Shown here: piece by piece, positions 24,653 through 33,116 of the stretch | Layout of the letters: every line of letters begins with the position of its first letter | Numbering within the stretch: the first letter of the stretch is position 1 | Source of the DNA: Sphingobacterium bovisgrunnientis | GTDB taxonomy: Bacteria > Bacteroidota > Bacteroidia > Sphingobacteriales > Sphingobacteriaceae | DNA: 64,000 bases | Direction of reading: 5' to 3' | Assembly: GCF_009829085.1 (NCBI RefSeq) | Contig: NZ_WUQY01000007.1 | Location: 1-64,000 of the forward strand | The notes under the pieces: model-generated | What the model was told of the DNA's origin: nothing | What the model saw: only the letters and a program-made list of their open reading frames with translations | The model's database searches: none | Position numbers and translations under genes: made by a program

Positions 24653-24684
24653 AAATGCCTTCTTACATCGGTAAAAAGGCATTT
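24653..24684 (-). terminator. Terminator of the M3 peptidase gene
   Basis: AAATGCCTT pairs with AAGGCATTT, followed by TTTTATTTT on the minus strand. It lies about 70 bp after the peptidase stop and just before the tRNA promoter. Confidence 0.8.
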
Positions 24685-24754
24685 GTTTGATAATCAGTGA
24701 TAATAAATTTTATTAAATTATACTAAATACTGTATAGAAGTATGTTTAATTTAA

Positions 24755-26785
24755 TTATTTCAGCAATCCTGCTCTTCTTAACAACGGATCAACTTGCGGT
24801 TCTTGCCCTCTAAATTGCTTATAAAGCTTCATGGGATGAACCGTGCCACCTTGCGAAAGGATATTATCTTTAAATTTTTCTGCAATTTCCTTATTAAAAA
24901 TTCCATTCTCTTTGAAATATTCGAAAGCATCAGCATCCAATACTTCCGCCCACTTGTAACTGTAATAGCCAGATGAATATCCGCCATTAAATATATGGGA
25001 GAATGACGTGCTCATCGCATTATCCTCTACATCGGGGTAGAATTGCGTAGAAGCGAATTGCTCTTTTTCGAATTCTTTAACATTCGAAATGGATGAAGGA
25101 TCTTTACCATGCCAGCCCATGTCGAGCAAACCGAAGCTCAATTGACGTACTGTTGCCATACCTTCAAGGAATGCAGCAGATTCTCTGATTTTTTCAACCA
25201 ATTCCATTGGAATAATCTCACCTGTCTGGTAATGTTTAGCAAATAAGGTTAAAGCTTCTTTTTCATAACACCAGTTTTCCATAATTTGACTTGGTAATTC
25301 CACAAAATCCCAATAAACTGAAGTGCCAGAGAGGTTAGGATACTGTGTATTTGCCAACATGCCATGCAATGCATGACCAAATTCATGAAATAGCGTCGTT
25401 ACTTCATTGAATGTCAATAAAGCTGGTTTAGTTTCTGTTGGAGGTGTGAAATTGCAGACAATAGAAACATGCGGTCTTTCATTAGTGCCATCTTTAATAT
25501 ATTGCGGTTTGAAAGAAGTCATCCACGCACCTTGACGTTTGCCTTTGCGCGGAAAGAAATCGGCATAGAATACAGCAACAAAATTATTATTTCCATCTGT
25601 CACTTCATATGTCTGCACATCTGGATGATATTTGTCAATGGTTTGTACCTCGGTAAATTTCAAATCAAATAGTCTATTGGCAATCTCAAATGCACCTTGT
25701 AATACATTTTCTAATTTGAAATAAGGTTTCAAAAGTTCGTCATCGAGCTGGAATTTTTCTTGTTTTAGTTTTTCGGAATAATATGATCCATCCCATTTTT
25801 CCAATTGCTCAATACCATCTTTTTGCTTAGCAAATGCTGTAAGTTCTTCGAATTCGTATTGCGCTGCTGGTTTTGCTTTTTCTAACAAGTCATTTAGAAA
25901 AGCAAGTACTTTGGCAGGTGACTCTGCCATTCGCTCTGCTAACACAAAATCAGCATGTGTTTTATAGCCTAGCAGTTGTGCCCGTTGATGACGTAGCTTG
26001 GCTATTTCTAAGACATTACTTTCATTGTTGTTATCATTTTGTTGAAAACCTTTACGTCCTGCAGCCAAAGTAATCTCTTTGCGTAAATCGCGATTATCAG
26101 CATAAGTCACAAAAGGGATATAACTTGGGTAATCCAACGTAAATATCCAACCTTCTTTGCTTTCTGATTTTGCAAGTGATGCGGCTGCTTCTATTACACC
26201 TTCAGGCAGACCAGCTAAATCTTTTTCATTTGTGATATGCAATTGGTAGGCATTAGAATCTGCCAGAACATTTTCACCGTATTTTAATTTTAATACAGCT
26301 AATTTGGAATCTATGTCGCGTAATTTTTGTTTCTGCTCATCATTCAACAGAGCACCATTACGAGCAAAATCTTTAAATGATTTTTCCAGTAAAGTTTCTT
26401 GTTCAGGAGTCAGGTTTAAAGTGCTTTTCTGATCGTATACTGCTTTCACTCGAGAGAACAAATCAATATTAAGCGTGATATCATTGCCAAGCGCAGAAAG
26501 TTTTGGTGCGACTTCTTGTGCAATTTTTTCTAATTTATCATTTGTTTCTGCGGAATGCAGATTAAAAAATAGATTACTAATTCGATCCAAGGTTAAACCT
26601 GAATACGCTAATGCTTCAATCGTGTTTGCAAAAGTTGGAGGCTCGGGGTTGCTTACAATGTCTTCAATCTCTTTTAAAGTCAATGTAATGCCTTCTTCAA
26701 AGGCCGGAATATAATCCTTTTCCGCAATTGCCGAAAAAGGAGCTGTATCGTGTACGGTATTAAATTTTTCTGTTAATGTTGCCAT
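24755..26785 (-). CDS. M3-family zinc metallopeptidase (oligopeptidase A/Dcp type), 676 aa
   Basis: A cytosolic thimet-type oligopeptidase that degrades short peptides, such as products of ATP-dependent proteases and cleaved signal peptides. The zinc site HEFGHALHG lies near residues 466-474 in TTLFHEFGHALHGML, followed by the third ligand in FVELPSQIMENW. The C-terminal FNGGYSSGYYSYKWAEVLDADAF block is family-typical. Full length (about 680), no signal peptide. Monocistronic with its own terminator. Whether it acts as an endopeptidase or a dipeptidyl carboxypeptidase cannot be told. Confidence 0.95.
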   Translation of the reverse strand: MATLTEKFNTVHDTAPFSAIAEKDYIPAFEEGITLTLKEIEDIVSNPEPPTFANTIEALAYSGLTLDRISNLFFNLHSAETNDKLEKIAQEVAPKLSALGNDITLNIDLFSRVKAVYDQKSTLNLTPEQETLLEKSFKDFARNGALLNDEQKQKLRDIDSKLAVLKLKYGENVLADSNAYQLHITNEKDLAGLPEGVIEAAASLAKSESKEGWIFTLDYPSYIPFVTYADNRDLRKEITLAAGRKGFQQNDNNNESNVLEIAKLRHQRAQLLGYKTHADFVLAERMAESPAKVLAFLNDLLEKAKPAAQYEFEELTAFAKQKDGIEQLEKWDGSYYSEKLKQEKFQLDDELLKPYFKLENVLQGAFEIANRLFDLKFTEVQTIDKYHPDVQTYEVTDGNNNFVAVFYADFFPRKGKRQGAWMTSFKPQYIKDGTNERPHVSIVCNFTPPTETKPALLTFNEVTTLFHEFGHALHGMLANTQYPNLSGTSVYWDFVELPSQIMENWCYEKEALTLFAKHYQTGEIIPMELVEKIRESAAFLEGMATVRQLSFGLLDMGWHGKDPSSISNVKEFEKEQFASTQFYPDVEDNAMSTSFSHIFNGGYSSGYYSYKWAEVLDADAFEYFKENGIFNKEIAEKFKDNILSQGGTVHPMKLYKQFRGQEPQVDPLLRRAGLLK

Positions 26786-27083
26786 GTGCTAAAGCTATAA
26801 ATATTTTAGGAATTATTAAATCAATATAGCGTCAAGTCTAGTTGGCTTTGCTGATATGTCTGAATTGATTTAGGATTTAAATAGCATATATTTTGTCTCT
26901 TAAATCCATATTCTTAGTAGATATTATTTTAAGGCTATTTAGTCTTAATTCTGTTGTATTTATGGTAATAATAAATTAAAAATGAATTATTTTCGGATAA
27001 TGAGTTATTAAGCTATAATTAGTTTTGTTTTGTGTAAATTAGATAAGACTTGAAAGTTTTGTTTTGGTAATTATGATCTTTAA
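26786..27083. other. AT-rich intergenic region upstream of the sulfur operon
   Basis: Divergent spacer between the M3 peptidase and the sulfur-transport operon. Apart from the palindrome and -7 box listed next, I see no gene or RNA in it. Confidence 0.5.
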
Positions 27084-27097
27084 GTAACTTAAGTTAC
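27084..27097. promoter_or_regulatory. 14-bp perfect palindrome, candidate Crp/Fnr operator
   Basis: GTAACTTAAGTTAC is a perfect inverted repeat centred at 27090.5. With TACTTTTG at 27120-27127 as the -7 element, the inferred start lies near 27133, which puts the centre about 42 bp upstream. That is the classical position for activators that overlap the -35 region. The last gene of the operon encodes a Crp/Fnr-type regulator, the obvious candidate binder. Binding is inferred, not shown. Confidence 0.55.
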
Positions 27098-27119
27098 CTA
27101 CATAATGAATTAGAGCAAT

Positions 27120-27127
27120 TACTTTTG
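27120..27127 (+). promoter_or_regulatory. -7 box of the sulfur operon
   Basis: TACTTTTG fits TAnnTTTG, 20 bp before the first start codon. No TTTG lies 19 nt upstream; that position is next to the palindrome, which suggests dependence on an activator. Confidence 0.55.
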
Positions 27128-27147
27128 TAGTATAAAATGAAATAAAT

Positions 27148-27696
27148 ATGGAAATGATATTTGGAACATGGCCTTGGTACGTTGGAGGACCACTAGTCGC
27201 AATCATCATGTTGATTCTAATAAAATTGGGGAAATCTTTTGGATTTTCATCCAATTTCAGAACGATGTGCGCCGCAATGGGGGCAGATAAGAGTTGTGAT
27301 TTTTTTGATTTCAACTGGAAATCACAACGTTGGAATTTATTATTCTTACTCGGAACTATAATCGGTGGATTCGTAGCAGCAAATCTTTTAGCAAATAATC
27401 AAGCAGCACCTATTTCGGAAGAATCAATCGCCGCATTACAAGCGTATGGATTTGAAAGTGCGGGTAAAGCATATTTACCTACAGAATTATTTTTTGATTT
27501 AAGCCCGAAGAATATAATCATTCTGTTGGTAGGTGGATTATTTATTGGCTTTGGAACACGTTATGCAGGTGGCTGCACGTCCGGGCATGCGATTTCGGGT
27601 TTGAGTGATCTGCAATGGCCTTCATTAGTCGCTGTCGTTGGATTCTTTATTGGTGGACTTCTGATGGTTCATATTTTGTTCCCTTTAATTTTTTAG
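27148..27696 (+). CDS. YeeE/YedE-family transporter half, 182 aa
   Basis: A membrane protein with about four to five helices and the family signature GTRYAGGCTSGHAISGLS (near 139-156), whose Cys is thought to handle thiosulfate or sulfane sulfur. A second half with its own Cys motif follows after 1 bp, so the two polypeptides probably form one transporter equivalent to the longer single-chain YeeE. First gene of a five-gene operon with TauE, an MBL-rhodanese protein and a regulator. Confidence 0.9.
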   Translation: MEMIFGTWPWYVGGPLVAIIMLILIKLGKSFGFSSNFRTMCAAMGADKSCDFFDFNWKSQRWNLLFLLGTIIGGFVAANLLANNQAAPISEESIAALQAYGFESAGKAYLPTELFFDLSPKNIIILLVGGLFIGFGTRYAGGCTSGHAISGLSDLQWPSLVAVVGFFIGGLLMVHILFPLIF

Positions 27697-27697
27697 A

Positions 27698-28114
27698 ATG
27701 ATGAGAAAGTTAATTTTCGTGCTATTAGGAATAGCATTCGGTATAGTAATGTATAAAGCAGAAGCAGCTTCTTGGTTTAGAATATTTGAGATGTTTAATT
27801 TCCAATCTTTTCATATGTATGGATTTATTGGGTCTGCATTAGCAGTTGGCGTAATCGGAGTACAATATTTTAAAAGAAGTCAATCGAAGGATGTTGATGG
27901 GGAGGATATAGTTATCCAACCAAAAGCAAAATCAATTCCCAGATATCTTATTGGTGGTGTTTTTTTTGGATTAGGTTGGGCCTTAGTTGGGGCATGTCCA
28001 GGACCGATATTCGCACTTTTGGGATCTGGTGTGTTTTCAATCATCATCGTTATCATCGGCGCATTGGCAGGAACATATTTTTACGGTTTGATTCGTAAAT
28101 ATTTGCCTCACTAA
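27698..28114 (+). CDS. YeeE/YedE-family second transporter half (DUF6691-like), 138 aa
   Basis: Four predicted membrane helices with the matching signature GWALVGACPGPIFALLG (about 96-112), carrying the second conserved Cys. It starts directly after the first half and so is translationally coupled. Together they are expected to import or move thiosulfate or related sulfur compounds. Direction of transport unknown. Confidence 0.88.
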   Translation: MMRKLIFVLLGIAFGIVMYKAEAASWFRIFEMFNFQSFHMYGFIGSALAVGVIGVQYFKRSQSKDVDGEDIVIQPKAKSIPRYLIGGVFFGLGWALVGACPGPIFALLGSGVFSIIIVIIGALAGTYFYGLIRKYLPH

Positions 28115-28125
28115 TTGGATACTAA

Positions 28126-28905
28126 ATGTTTGTATTTGGATTAATATTAGCGGTTTTCGTTGGTATAACGTTAGGATTAGTTGGCAGTGGAGGATCCATA
28201 CTCACCGTACCAATTTTTGTTTATGTATTTGGGGTTGATCCTGTGTTAGCAACGGCATATTCGCTTTTTGCTATCGGAGCAACATCAATTATAGGTGGTG
28301 TAAAGGGATTTATACATAAAGATGTTGATTTTGATAAGCTTTTGAAATTTGGTATTCCATCAATGATATCAGTTTTCTTGACACGGAAATTTATCGTTCC
28401 ATTAATCCCTGATCATTTGAATTTATTTGGCCATACTGTTGCGCAAGAAGTTGTCCTAATGGTTCTATTTGCGATCCTGATGCTTTTTGCGGCTTATGCT
28501 ATGTATCAAGAAATTAATATTCCACAGACAAACTTTCCCTTTTTAACTATTGTATTAAAGGGCATATTTGTGGGGAGTGTAACAGGAATTGTGGGGGCTG
28601 GAGGCGGATTTCTAATTATTCCTGCGCTTACTAATTTCTTCAATCTGAGTATGAAAAAGGCTGTAGCAACATCTTTAGTGTTGATCGCTATCAATTCTAT
28701 TTTAGGATTGTTAGGTGATTGGAGAAGGATCGAATTATTTGATTGGAATTTATTACTGCTATATACGCTTTTGACTATTGTAGGGATTTTTATAGGCTTT
28801 TTTATCAGTAATAAAATAGATGGAATGAAGTTGAAGCGTATCTTTTCAATGGGGATTATGGCTGTAGCAATTTTTGTGTTACTTACTGAATTTGGTGTTA
28901 TTTAA
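28126..28905 (+). CDS. TSUP-family permease (TauE/SafE), 259 aa
   Basis: About eight membrane helices in two halves, each with a Gly-rich motif (GLVGSGGSILTVPI near 18-31 and TGIVGAGGGFLIIPAL near 153-168), typical of sulfite/sulfoacetate exporters. Within this operon it most likely exports sulfite formed by the downstream persulfide-dioxygenase-like enzyme. Starts 11 bp after the preceding gene. Confidence 0.9.
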   Translation: MFVFGLILAVFVGITLGLVGSGGSILTVPIFVYVFGVDPVLATAYSLFAIGATSIIGGVKGFIHKDVDFDKLLKFGIPSMISVFLTRKFIVPLIPDHLNLFGHTVAQEVVLMVLFAILMLFAAYAMYQEINIPQTNFPFLTIVLKGIFVGSVTGIVGAGGGFLIIPALTNFFNLSMKKAVATSLVLIAINSILGLLGDWRRIELFDWNLLLLYTLLTIVGIFIGFFISNKIDGMKLKRIFSMGIMAVAIFVLLTEFGVI

Positions 28906-28921
28906 TTAAAAATTATTAGAA

Positions 28922-30286
28922 ATGTTTTTCGAACAAATATATGATAAAACTTTAGCTCAAGCGAGTTATATGATTGGTTGTCAAGTGTCAAAAGAAGCAA
29001 TAGTTATTGACCCTAAGCGCGATGTAGATACGTACTTGGAAATCGCTAAAGCCAACAATCTAACAATAACGCATGTTGCTGAAACACACATTCATGCAGA
29101 TTTCTTATGCGGTAGTAGAGAACTTGTTGCTTTGACAGGAGCAAAATTGTACTTATCTGACGAAGGTGGGACTGATTGGCAGTATGAGTTTCCACATATC
29201 GGCTTGAAGCATGCTGATGTTATCTCTATTGGTAACTTGACTTTGGAGACGATTCATACGCCTGGCCATACGCCTGAGAGTATTTCTTTCTTATTGACAG
29301 ATCATCCAGCTACAGAACAACCAGTGATGCTATTTACGGGAGATTTTGTATTTGTAGGTGACGTAGGAAGACCTGATTTACTGGAAGAAGCTGCAGGAGT
29401 CGAAGGTTCTAAAGATATTGGTGCACAGCAATTATTTGAGTCGTTAAAATTTTTTAAATCTTTACCCGATTATATTCAAGTATGGCCTGGACATGGAGCT
29501 GGTTCTGCATGTGGTAAATCTTTGGGAGCAGTCGCAAGTACCACAGTAGGGTATGAAAAGATTAGAAATTGGGCATTGCAATATGACGATTTTGAAACTT
29601 TTAAAGAAGAATTGTTACGTGATCAGCCAGAAGCTCCTTACTACTTTGCTAAGATGAAAAAATTGAACAAAGTAGATAGAGCGTTATTAACTGAGGTTCC
29701 GAAGCATCCAACAATAACACTTGATGAAATAGCTACTGATGCAATTCTTGTGGATACGCGGAATAAAGTGGAGTTTGCGAATGGTCACTTGCCAAAATCT
29801 ATAAATATTCAAAACAACAATAGTTTAGCAAATTGGGCAGGATGGATGTTACCATATGAAAAACCGCTGGTATTAATTGGCGAAGAAGTGGATAAGGAAG
29901 ATATCACCCGAAAACTGATGCGTATTGGATTAGATAATATTAAAGGTTTTATTACCGATATTGGAGATAATTTGACCAAAACTATAATCGTAGATGCGGA
30001 ATTCGTCAAACAAGAATTAGCGGAAGACCAATCAATAGTATTAGATGTACGTAGTGCTGTGGAATTTAGAAAAGGACACATTGAGGCAGCTAAACATCAT
30101 TTTGTAGGGCATATAGCCAAGAATTTACCTACTTTTCATAAGGATCAATCGCTAATTATTCAATGTCAATCTGGTGATAGGGCAACAATAGCAACATCTT
30201 TCCTTGAGAAAGAAGGATTCACGAATGTGAAAAATTATGCAGGAAGTATGCAAGATTGGATGGCTAAGGGGAATCCTGTGGTATAA
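28922..30286 (+). CDS. MBL-fold hydrolase with two C-terminal rhodanese domains (persulfide dioxygenase-like), 454 aa
   Basis: The N-terminal metallo-beta-lactamase domain (1-240) has ETHIHADFLCG near 55-65, the persulfide-dioxygenase version of HxHxDH, plus TPGHTPES and WPGHGAGSACG. Two rhodanese-like domains follow, about 255-350 (without an obvious catalytic Cys) and 360-454 (active Cys in IIQCQSGDRA). The layout is that of CstB/ETHE1-type sulfide detoxification enzymes, which oxidise glutathione- or CoA-persulfide to sulfite or thiosulfate. In the operon it links sulfur uptake with sulfite export. Exact substrate unknown. Confidence 0.9.
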   Translation: MFFEQIYDKTLAQASYMIGCQVSKEAIVIDPKRDVDTYLEIAKANNLTITHVAETHIHADFLCGSRELVALTGAKLYLSDEGGTDWQYEFPHIGLKHADVISIGNLTLETIHTPGHTPESISFLLTDHPATEQPVMLFTGDFVFVGDVGRPDLLEEAAGVEGSKDIGAQQLFESLKFFKSLPDYIQVWPGHGAGSACGKSLGAVASTTVGYEKIRNWALQYDDFETFKEELLRDQPEAPYYFAKMKKLNKVDRALLTEVPKHPTITLDEIATDAILVDTRNKVEFANGHLPKSINIQNNNSLANWAGWMLPYEKPLVLIGEEVDKEDITRKLMRIGLDNIKGFITDIGDNLTKTIIVDAEFVKQELAEDQSIVLDVRSAVEFRKGHIEAAKHHFVGHIAKNLPTFHKDQSLIIQCQSGDRATIATSFLEKEGFTNVKNYAGSMQDWMAKGNPVV

Positions 30287-30297
30287 ATAATATAAAT

Positions 30298-30927
30298 ATG
30301 CAGAATTTGCTGAGAACGCGCTATGCAGGCGTTTTGGATAATAATATTCTAAGTGAGATCGAGACTGTTGCTAAGTTCAGAAGCTTTGAAAGAGCGGAAG
30401 TAATTTTAGAAATAGGTCAATCCATTCATTTTATACCTCTTGTATTAAGCGGAGCTGTCAAAGTCATGCGCGAAGATGCTGACAAAGGTGAGTTGTTATT
30501 GTATTATTTAAGCGGTGGGGATACTTGTACAATGACAGCTACCTGTTGTACCCAAAATCGGATAAGTGCAATTCGTGTTATCGCTGATTCCAAGGTTGAC
30601 ATAGCTTTTGTTCCAAATAATTATTTCAGCATATGGTTAGCAGAAAATGAATCTTGGAGAAACTTTATTCTATCAAGTTATTCTATTCGTTTAGATGAAA
30701 TGATACAAGCTGTTGACAGTTTAGCATTTTCAAATATGGAAGAAAGAGTAATGTCTTATTTAAATCAAAAAGTCAAACTTGAGGAAAATAGAATATTAAC
30801 AATAACGCACGCAGAAATTGCAACAGATCTGAATTCTTCACGTGTTGTTATCTCTCGCATCTTGAAAAAATTGGAATCAGATGAGAAAATTGTGTTGTTA
30901 CGTAATGAAATACGAGTTTTAGTTTAA
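30298..30927 (+). CDS. Crp/Fnr-family regulator with a Cys-rich effector domain, 209 aa
   Basis: A cyclic-nucleotide-binding-like domain (1-125) joined to a winged helix-turn-helix (about 140-209; ITHAEIATDLNSSRVVISRILKKLE). Three Cys lie in SGGDTCTMTATCCTQ (residues 79, 85 and 86), where cAMP-binding residues would otherwise sit. No Fnr-type N-terminal Cys cluster is present. This Cys set could sense sulfide or persulfide, as other Cys-based regulators of sulfide genes do. It is the last gene of the sulfur operon, and the palindrome at 27084-27097 is a candidate binding site for autoregulation. Confidence 0.9.
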   Translation: MQNLLRTRYAGVLDNNILSEIETVAKFRSFERAEVILEIGQSIHFIPLVLSGAVKVMREDADKGELLLYYLSGGDTCTMTATCCTQNRISAIRVIADSKVDIAFVPNNYFSIWLAENESWRNFILSSYSIRLDEMIQAVDSLAFSNMEERVMSYLNQKVKLEENRILTITHAEIATDLNSSRVVISRILKKLESDEKIVLLRNEIRVLV

Positions 30928-30969
30928 TTAATTATTGAAAAACAATAATTAATTTTCTATATTTATTTC

Positions 30970-31001
30970 AATTAGTGATTACTATCACTAATTATTTTTT
31001 T
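30970..31001 (+). terminator. Terminator of the sulfur operon
   Basis: AATTAGTGAT pairs with ATCACTAATT, followed by a run of seven T. A second, weaker 12-bp inverted repeat with an A5 loop (30926-30954) overlaps the last stop codon. Confidence 0.88.
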
Positions 31002-31030
31002 AATGCAAATATTTAGTTGAATTTTACGTT

Positions 31031-31504
31031 ATGAAGATAACGCTTGTGTGCATAGGAAAAACAGATGACAAATACATTCAAGAGGGAATTGATAAATATA
31101 ATAAGCGATTAAAACATTATATAACCTTCAATATCGTAGTACTACCTGATGTCAAGAATGTGAAAAATCTTTCTCAATCACAACAAAAGGAAAAGGAAGC
31201 TGAATTATTTAATAAACATATTCAAAACACGGATTATGTAGTTTTATTGGATGAACGTGGGAAAGAATACAGTTCTATAGAATTTTCATCTTTTTTAGAA
31301 AAAAAAATGATAGCTAGTGTACAGCATATCGTGTTTTTAGTCGGTGGACCTTATGGATTTTCTGAAGAAATAAAACAACGCGCCAATTCACTTGTTTCAT
31401 TATCGAAGATGACTTTTTCTCACCAAATGGTTCGCTTGTTTTTCATTGAACAAATATATCGCGCTTATACGATTATGAAAGGTGAACCCTATCATCACGA
31501 ATAG
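31031..31504 (+). CDS. rlmH: 23S rRNA pseudouridine-1915 N3-methyltransferase RlmH, 157 aa
   Basis: A SPOUT-class methyltransferase acting on helix 69 of the 23S rRNA in the 70S ribosome. It starts with MKITLVCIGKTDDKYIQEG. The knot region contains VVLLDERGKEYSS and VFLVGGPYGFSEEI, and the C-terminal HQMVRLFFIEQIYRAY and YHHE are family hallmarks. Length matches E. coli RlmH. A short membrane protein gene follows 49 bp downstream. Confidence 0.97.
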   Translation: MKITLVCIGKTDDKYIQEGIDKYNKRLKHYITFNIVVLPDVKNVKNLSQSQQKEKEAELFNKHIQNTDYVVLLDERGKEYSSIEFSSFLEKKMIASVQHIVFLVGGPYGFSEEIKQRANSLVSLSKMTFSHQMVRLFFIEQIYRAYTIMKGEPYHHE

Positions 31505-31553
31505 AGTATGTAATACAGTGACAATTTTCATCATATACTAAAAGGAGAACGCT

Positions 31554-31676
31554 ATGGATTTAGATAAATATAAAAGAGACTTCAAATATAGAAGTAGAGA
31601 AGGTGATAAAAGTTTCAAATGGATAATTATTCTGGGCGGAATAACTATTGCGATATTGGCTTATTTTTTGAATTAA
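31554..31676 (+). CDS. 40-aa single-pass membrane protein
   Basis: A short ORF encodes a polar, basic N-terminus (residues 1-22, with KYKRDFKYRSREGDKS) and one hydrophobic segment (about 23-38, WIIILGGITIAILAYF). A purine-rich AAAGGAG lies 6 bp before the ATG, an unusually good Shine-Dalgarno sequence for a Bacteroidota. A terminator lies 7 bp after the stop. Both support a real small protein. Confidence 0.7.
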   Translation: MDLDKYKRDFKYRSREGDKSFKWIIILGGITIAILAYFLN

Positions 31677-31682
31677 AAAAAT

Positions 31683-31707
31683 AAGGCGATATTGGGAGTA
31701 TCGCCTT
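31683..31707. terminator. Terminator after the 40-aa gene
   Basis: Nine-bp stem AAGGCGATA/TATCGCCTT with a 7-nt loop. Confidence 0.8.
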
Positions 31708-31856
31708 AAAATCACACTAACTATTTATCTCTTATGAAAAGAGAATAGGGCATCGATGGTTTGAAATTATCAAGGAAACATCGATGATATAAATTTAGTA
31801 AATTAAGTTTTAATATTTCAAAATTTTATAGAAAAAAATATTAATTAGTTTAATTA

Positions 31857-32309
31857 TTAACTATTGGTTAATAATTTAAATATTTCTAAAGCTTTTTTGT
31901 CCGTTTTAAATGTTAATTCATCTACCGTGAAATCTTTTAGATTTATTAATCTAAATACTTCTAGTTTATCCGCAATAATATTGTTATCAAATTCGAATGG
32001 TGAATTCTTTAGATCGATATCTAAATCTTCTAAAGCTTTAACCTCATAATATACGCTAATTATTTGGCTATTATTAAAACTTGATTTCTCGTAAAAATCA
32101 GTAGTATATATATGCCTTACTATGTCGACTTTTAAATTGCACTCTTCGATAAATTCTCTTTTGAGCGCATCTATTAACCCTTCTCCATATTCTAATCCTC
32201 CTCCTGGAAACTTAGTGAAAGATACGCTTTGAGTTCTTTCATCCGTGATCAGCACATCATCGTTTTCTGTTCTAAGTATTCCGTATACTCTAACGTTAAA
32301 TGGAAACAT
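31857..32309 (-). CDS. NUDIX hydrolase, 150 aa
   Basis: Hydrolyses a nucleoside-diphosphate-X compound. The Nudix box is at about 36-61: GGGLEYGE, then seven residues, then REFIEECNL, which matches GX5EX7REUXEEXGU with Asn in place of the last Gly. Substrate unknown. Last gene of a minus-strand unit (8 bp after the DUF1080 gene). Confidence 0.9.
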   Translation of the reverse strand: MFPFNVRVYGILRTENDDVLITDERTQSVSFTKFPGGGLEYGEGLIDALKREFIEECNLKVDIVRHIYTTDFYEKSSFNNSQIISVYYEVKALEDLDIDLKNSPFEFDNNIIADKLEVFRLINLKDFTVDELTFKTDKKALEIFKLLTNS

Positions 32310-32317
32310 TGATTTTT

Positions 32318-33112
32318 TTAGTTTTTCTTAGATAAATCTTTTAAATATATATTTCTGAACTCTACAGGCTGACCTTCACTTTGTAATGCAATAAAACCTT
32401 CTTTGAGAGCTGAGCCATCTACTTTGATACGAGGATCGAAGTTATTTACAACAGGACCACCTATATGTGGTTTGGAATACGTTAATACCGTATCGCCCTC
32501 TATGATATGTTGAATTAGTGAATCGCCCAAAACAATGAGTTCAGCTTTTACCCATTGATCGCCATGATATGTTTTGGATGAAGAATTAATGCAGTGTGTA
32601 GTATTCAATTCTCCATTGAGGTATATATGTGTACCTGGCGAACACATGTTTCCTGTCGTTCTAGATTTTCCATCAGACAATCCTCCTAAAAATTGCATTT
32701 CAACTGATATTGGCCAATCTTGATCAGCGGGCATTGTACGAGGATCTTGTGAATGAAACATGATTCCACTATTTCGCAACGTATAACTTGGTGCTCCAGG
32801 ATACAAATCCCCATAAAATCTATATTCTAATTTCAAATGGTAATGTGAATAGGGCATATCGTAATATAAGTGACCGAAGCGATCCTCATATTTGTCACCG
32901 TAGCCATCATAATTCACTTGAATCACATTATCTTTGATACGAAACGTATTGGCATAATTATTACCTACTTCATAGGGATAAATCTTAGCTGTCCAGCCAG
33001 TTAAGTCTTTGCCATTAAACAATGGTTTCCATTCTTCCTTATGTTCTTTTCTTGCAGAACATCCTATTAGCGATGCGCATAATAAAGCAGAAGCAAAATA
33101 TTTAAAGGTCAT
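32318..33112 (-). CDS. DUF1080-domain lipoprotein, 264 aa
   Basis: A signal peptide with lipobox LIGC (Cys near residue 18) is followed by a DUF1080 (3-keto-disaccharide hydrolase-like) jelly-roll domain. That domain opens with EWKPLFNGKDLTGWTAKI near 27-44 and contains SGIMFHSQDP and the late RNIYLKDL strand. In some Bacteroidota these domains cleave 3-keto-glycosides, but many have no known substrate. Middle gene of a three-gene unit, 4 bp after the upstream gene. Confidence 0.9.
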   Translation of the reverse strand: MTFKYFASALLCASLIGCSARKEHKEEWKPLFNGKDLTGWTAKIYPYEVGNNYANTFRIKDNVIQVNYDGYGDKYEDRFGHLYYDMPYSHYHLKLEYRFYGDLYPGAPSYTLRNSGIMFHSQDPRTMPADQDWPISVEMQFLGGLSDGKSRTTGNMCSPGTHIYLNGELNTTHCINSSSKTYHGDQWVKAELIVLGDSLIQHIIEGDTVLTYSKPHIGGPVVNNFDPRIKVDGSALKEGFIALQSEGQPVEFRNIYLKDLSKKN

Positions 33113-33116
33113 AAGC

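Larger units (their letters stand above)
24383..24706 (-). repeat. tRNA cassette, copy 1 of a two-copy repeat
   Basis: This segment matches 57242-57566 nearly base for base over both tRNAs, the spacer, the leader and the promoter. It also matches over a terminal ~25 bp (near 24681-24706). The stretch around 24650-24680 differs. Same orientation, 32.9 kb apart. Confidence 0.85.

Noticed and set aside
30926-30954. Perfect 12-bp inverted repeat overlapping the Crp/Fnr stop codon as a regulator site
   Set aside because: Located at the 3' end of the operon and very AT-rich; a terminator or mRNA-end structure is more likely than an operator.
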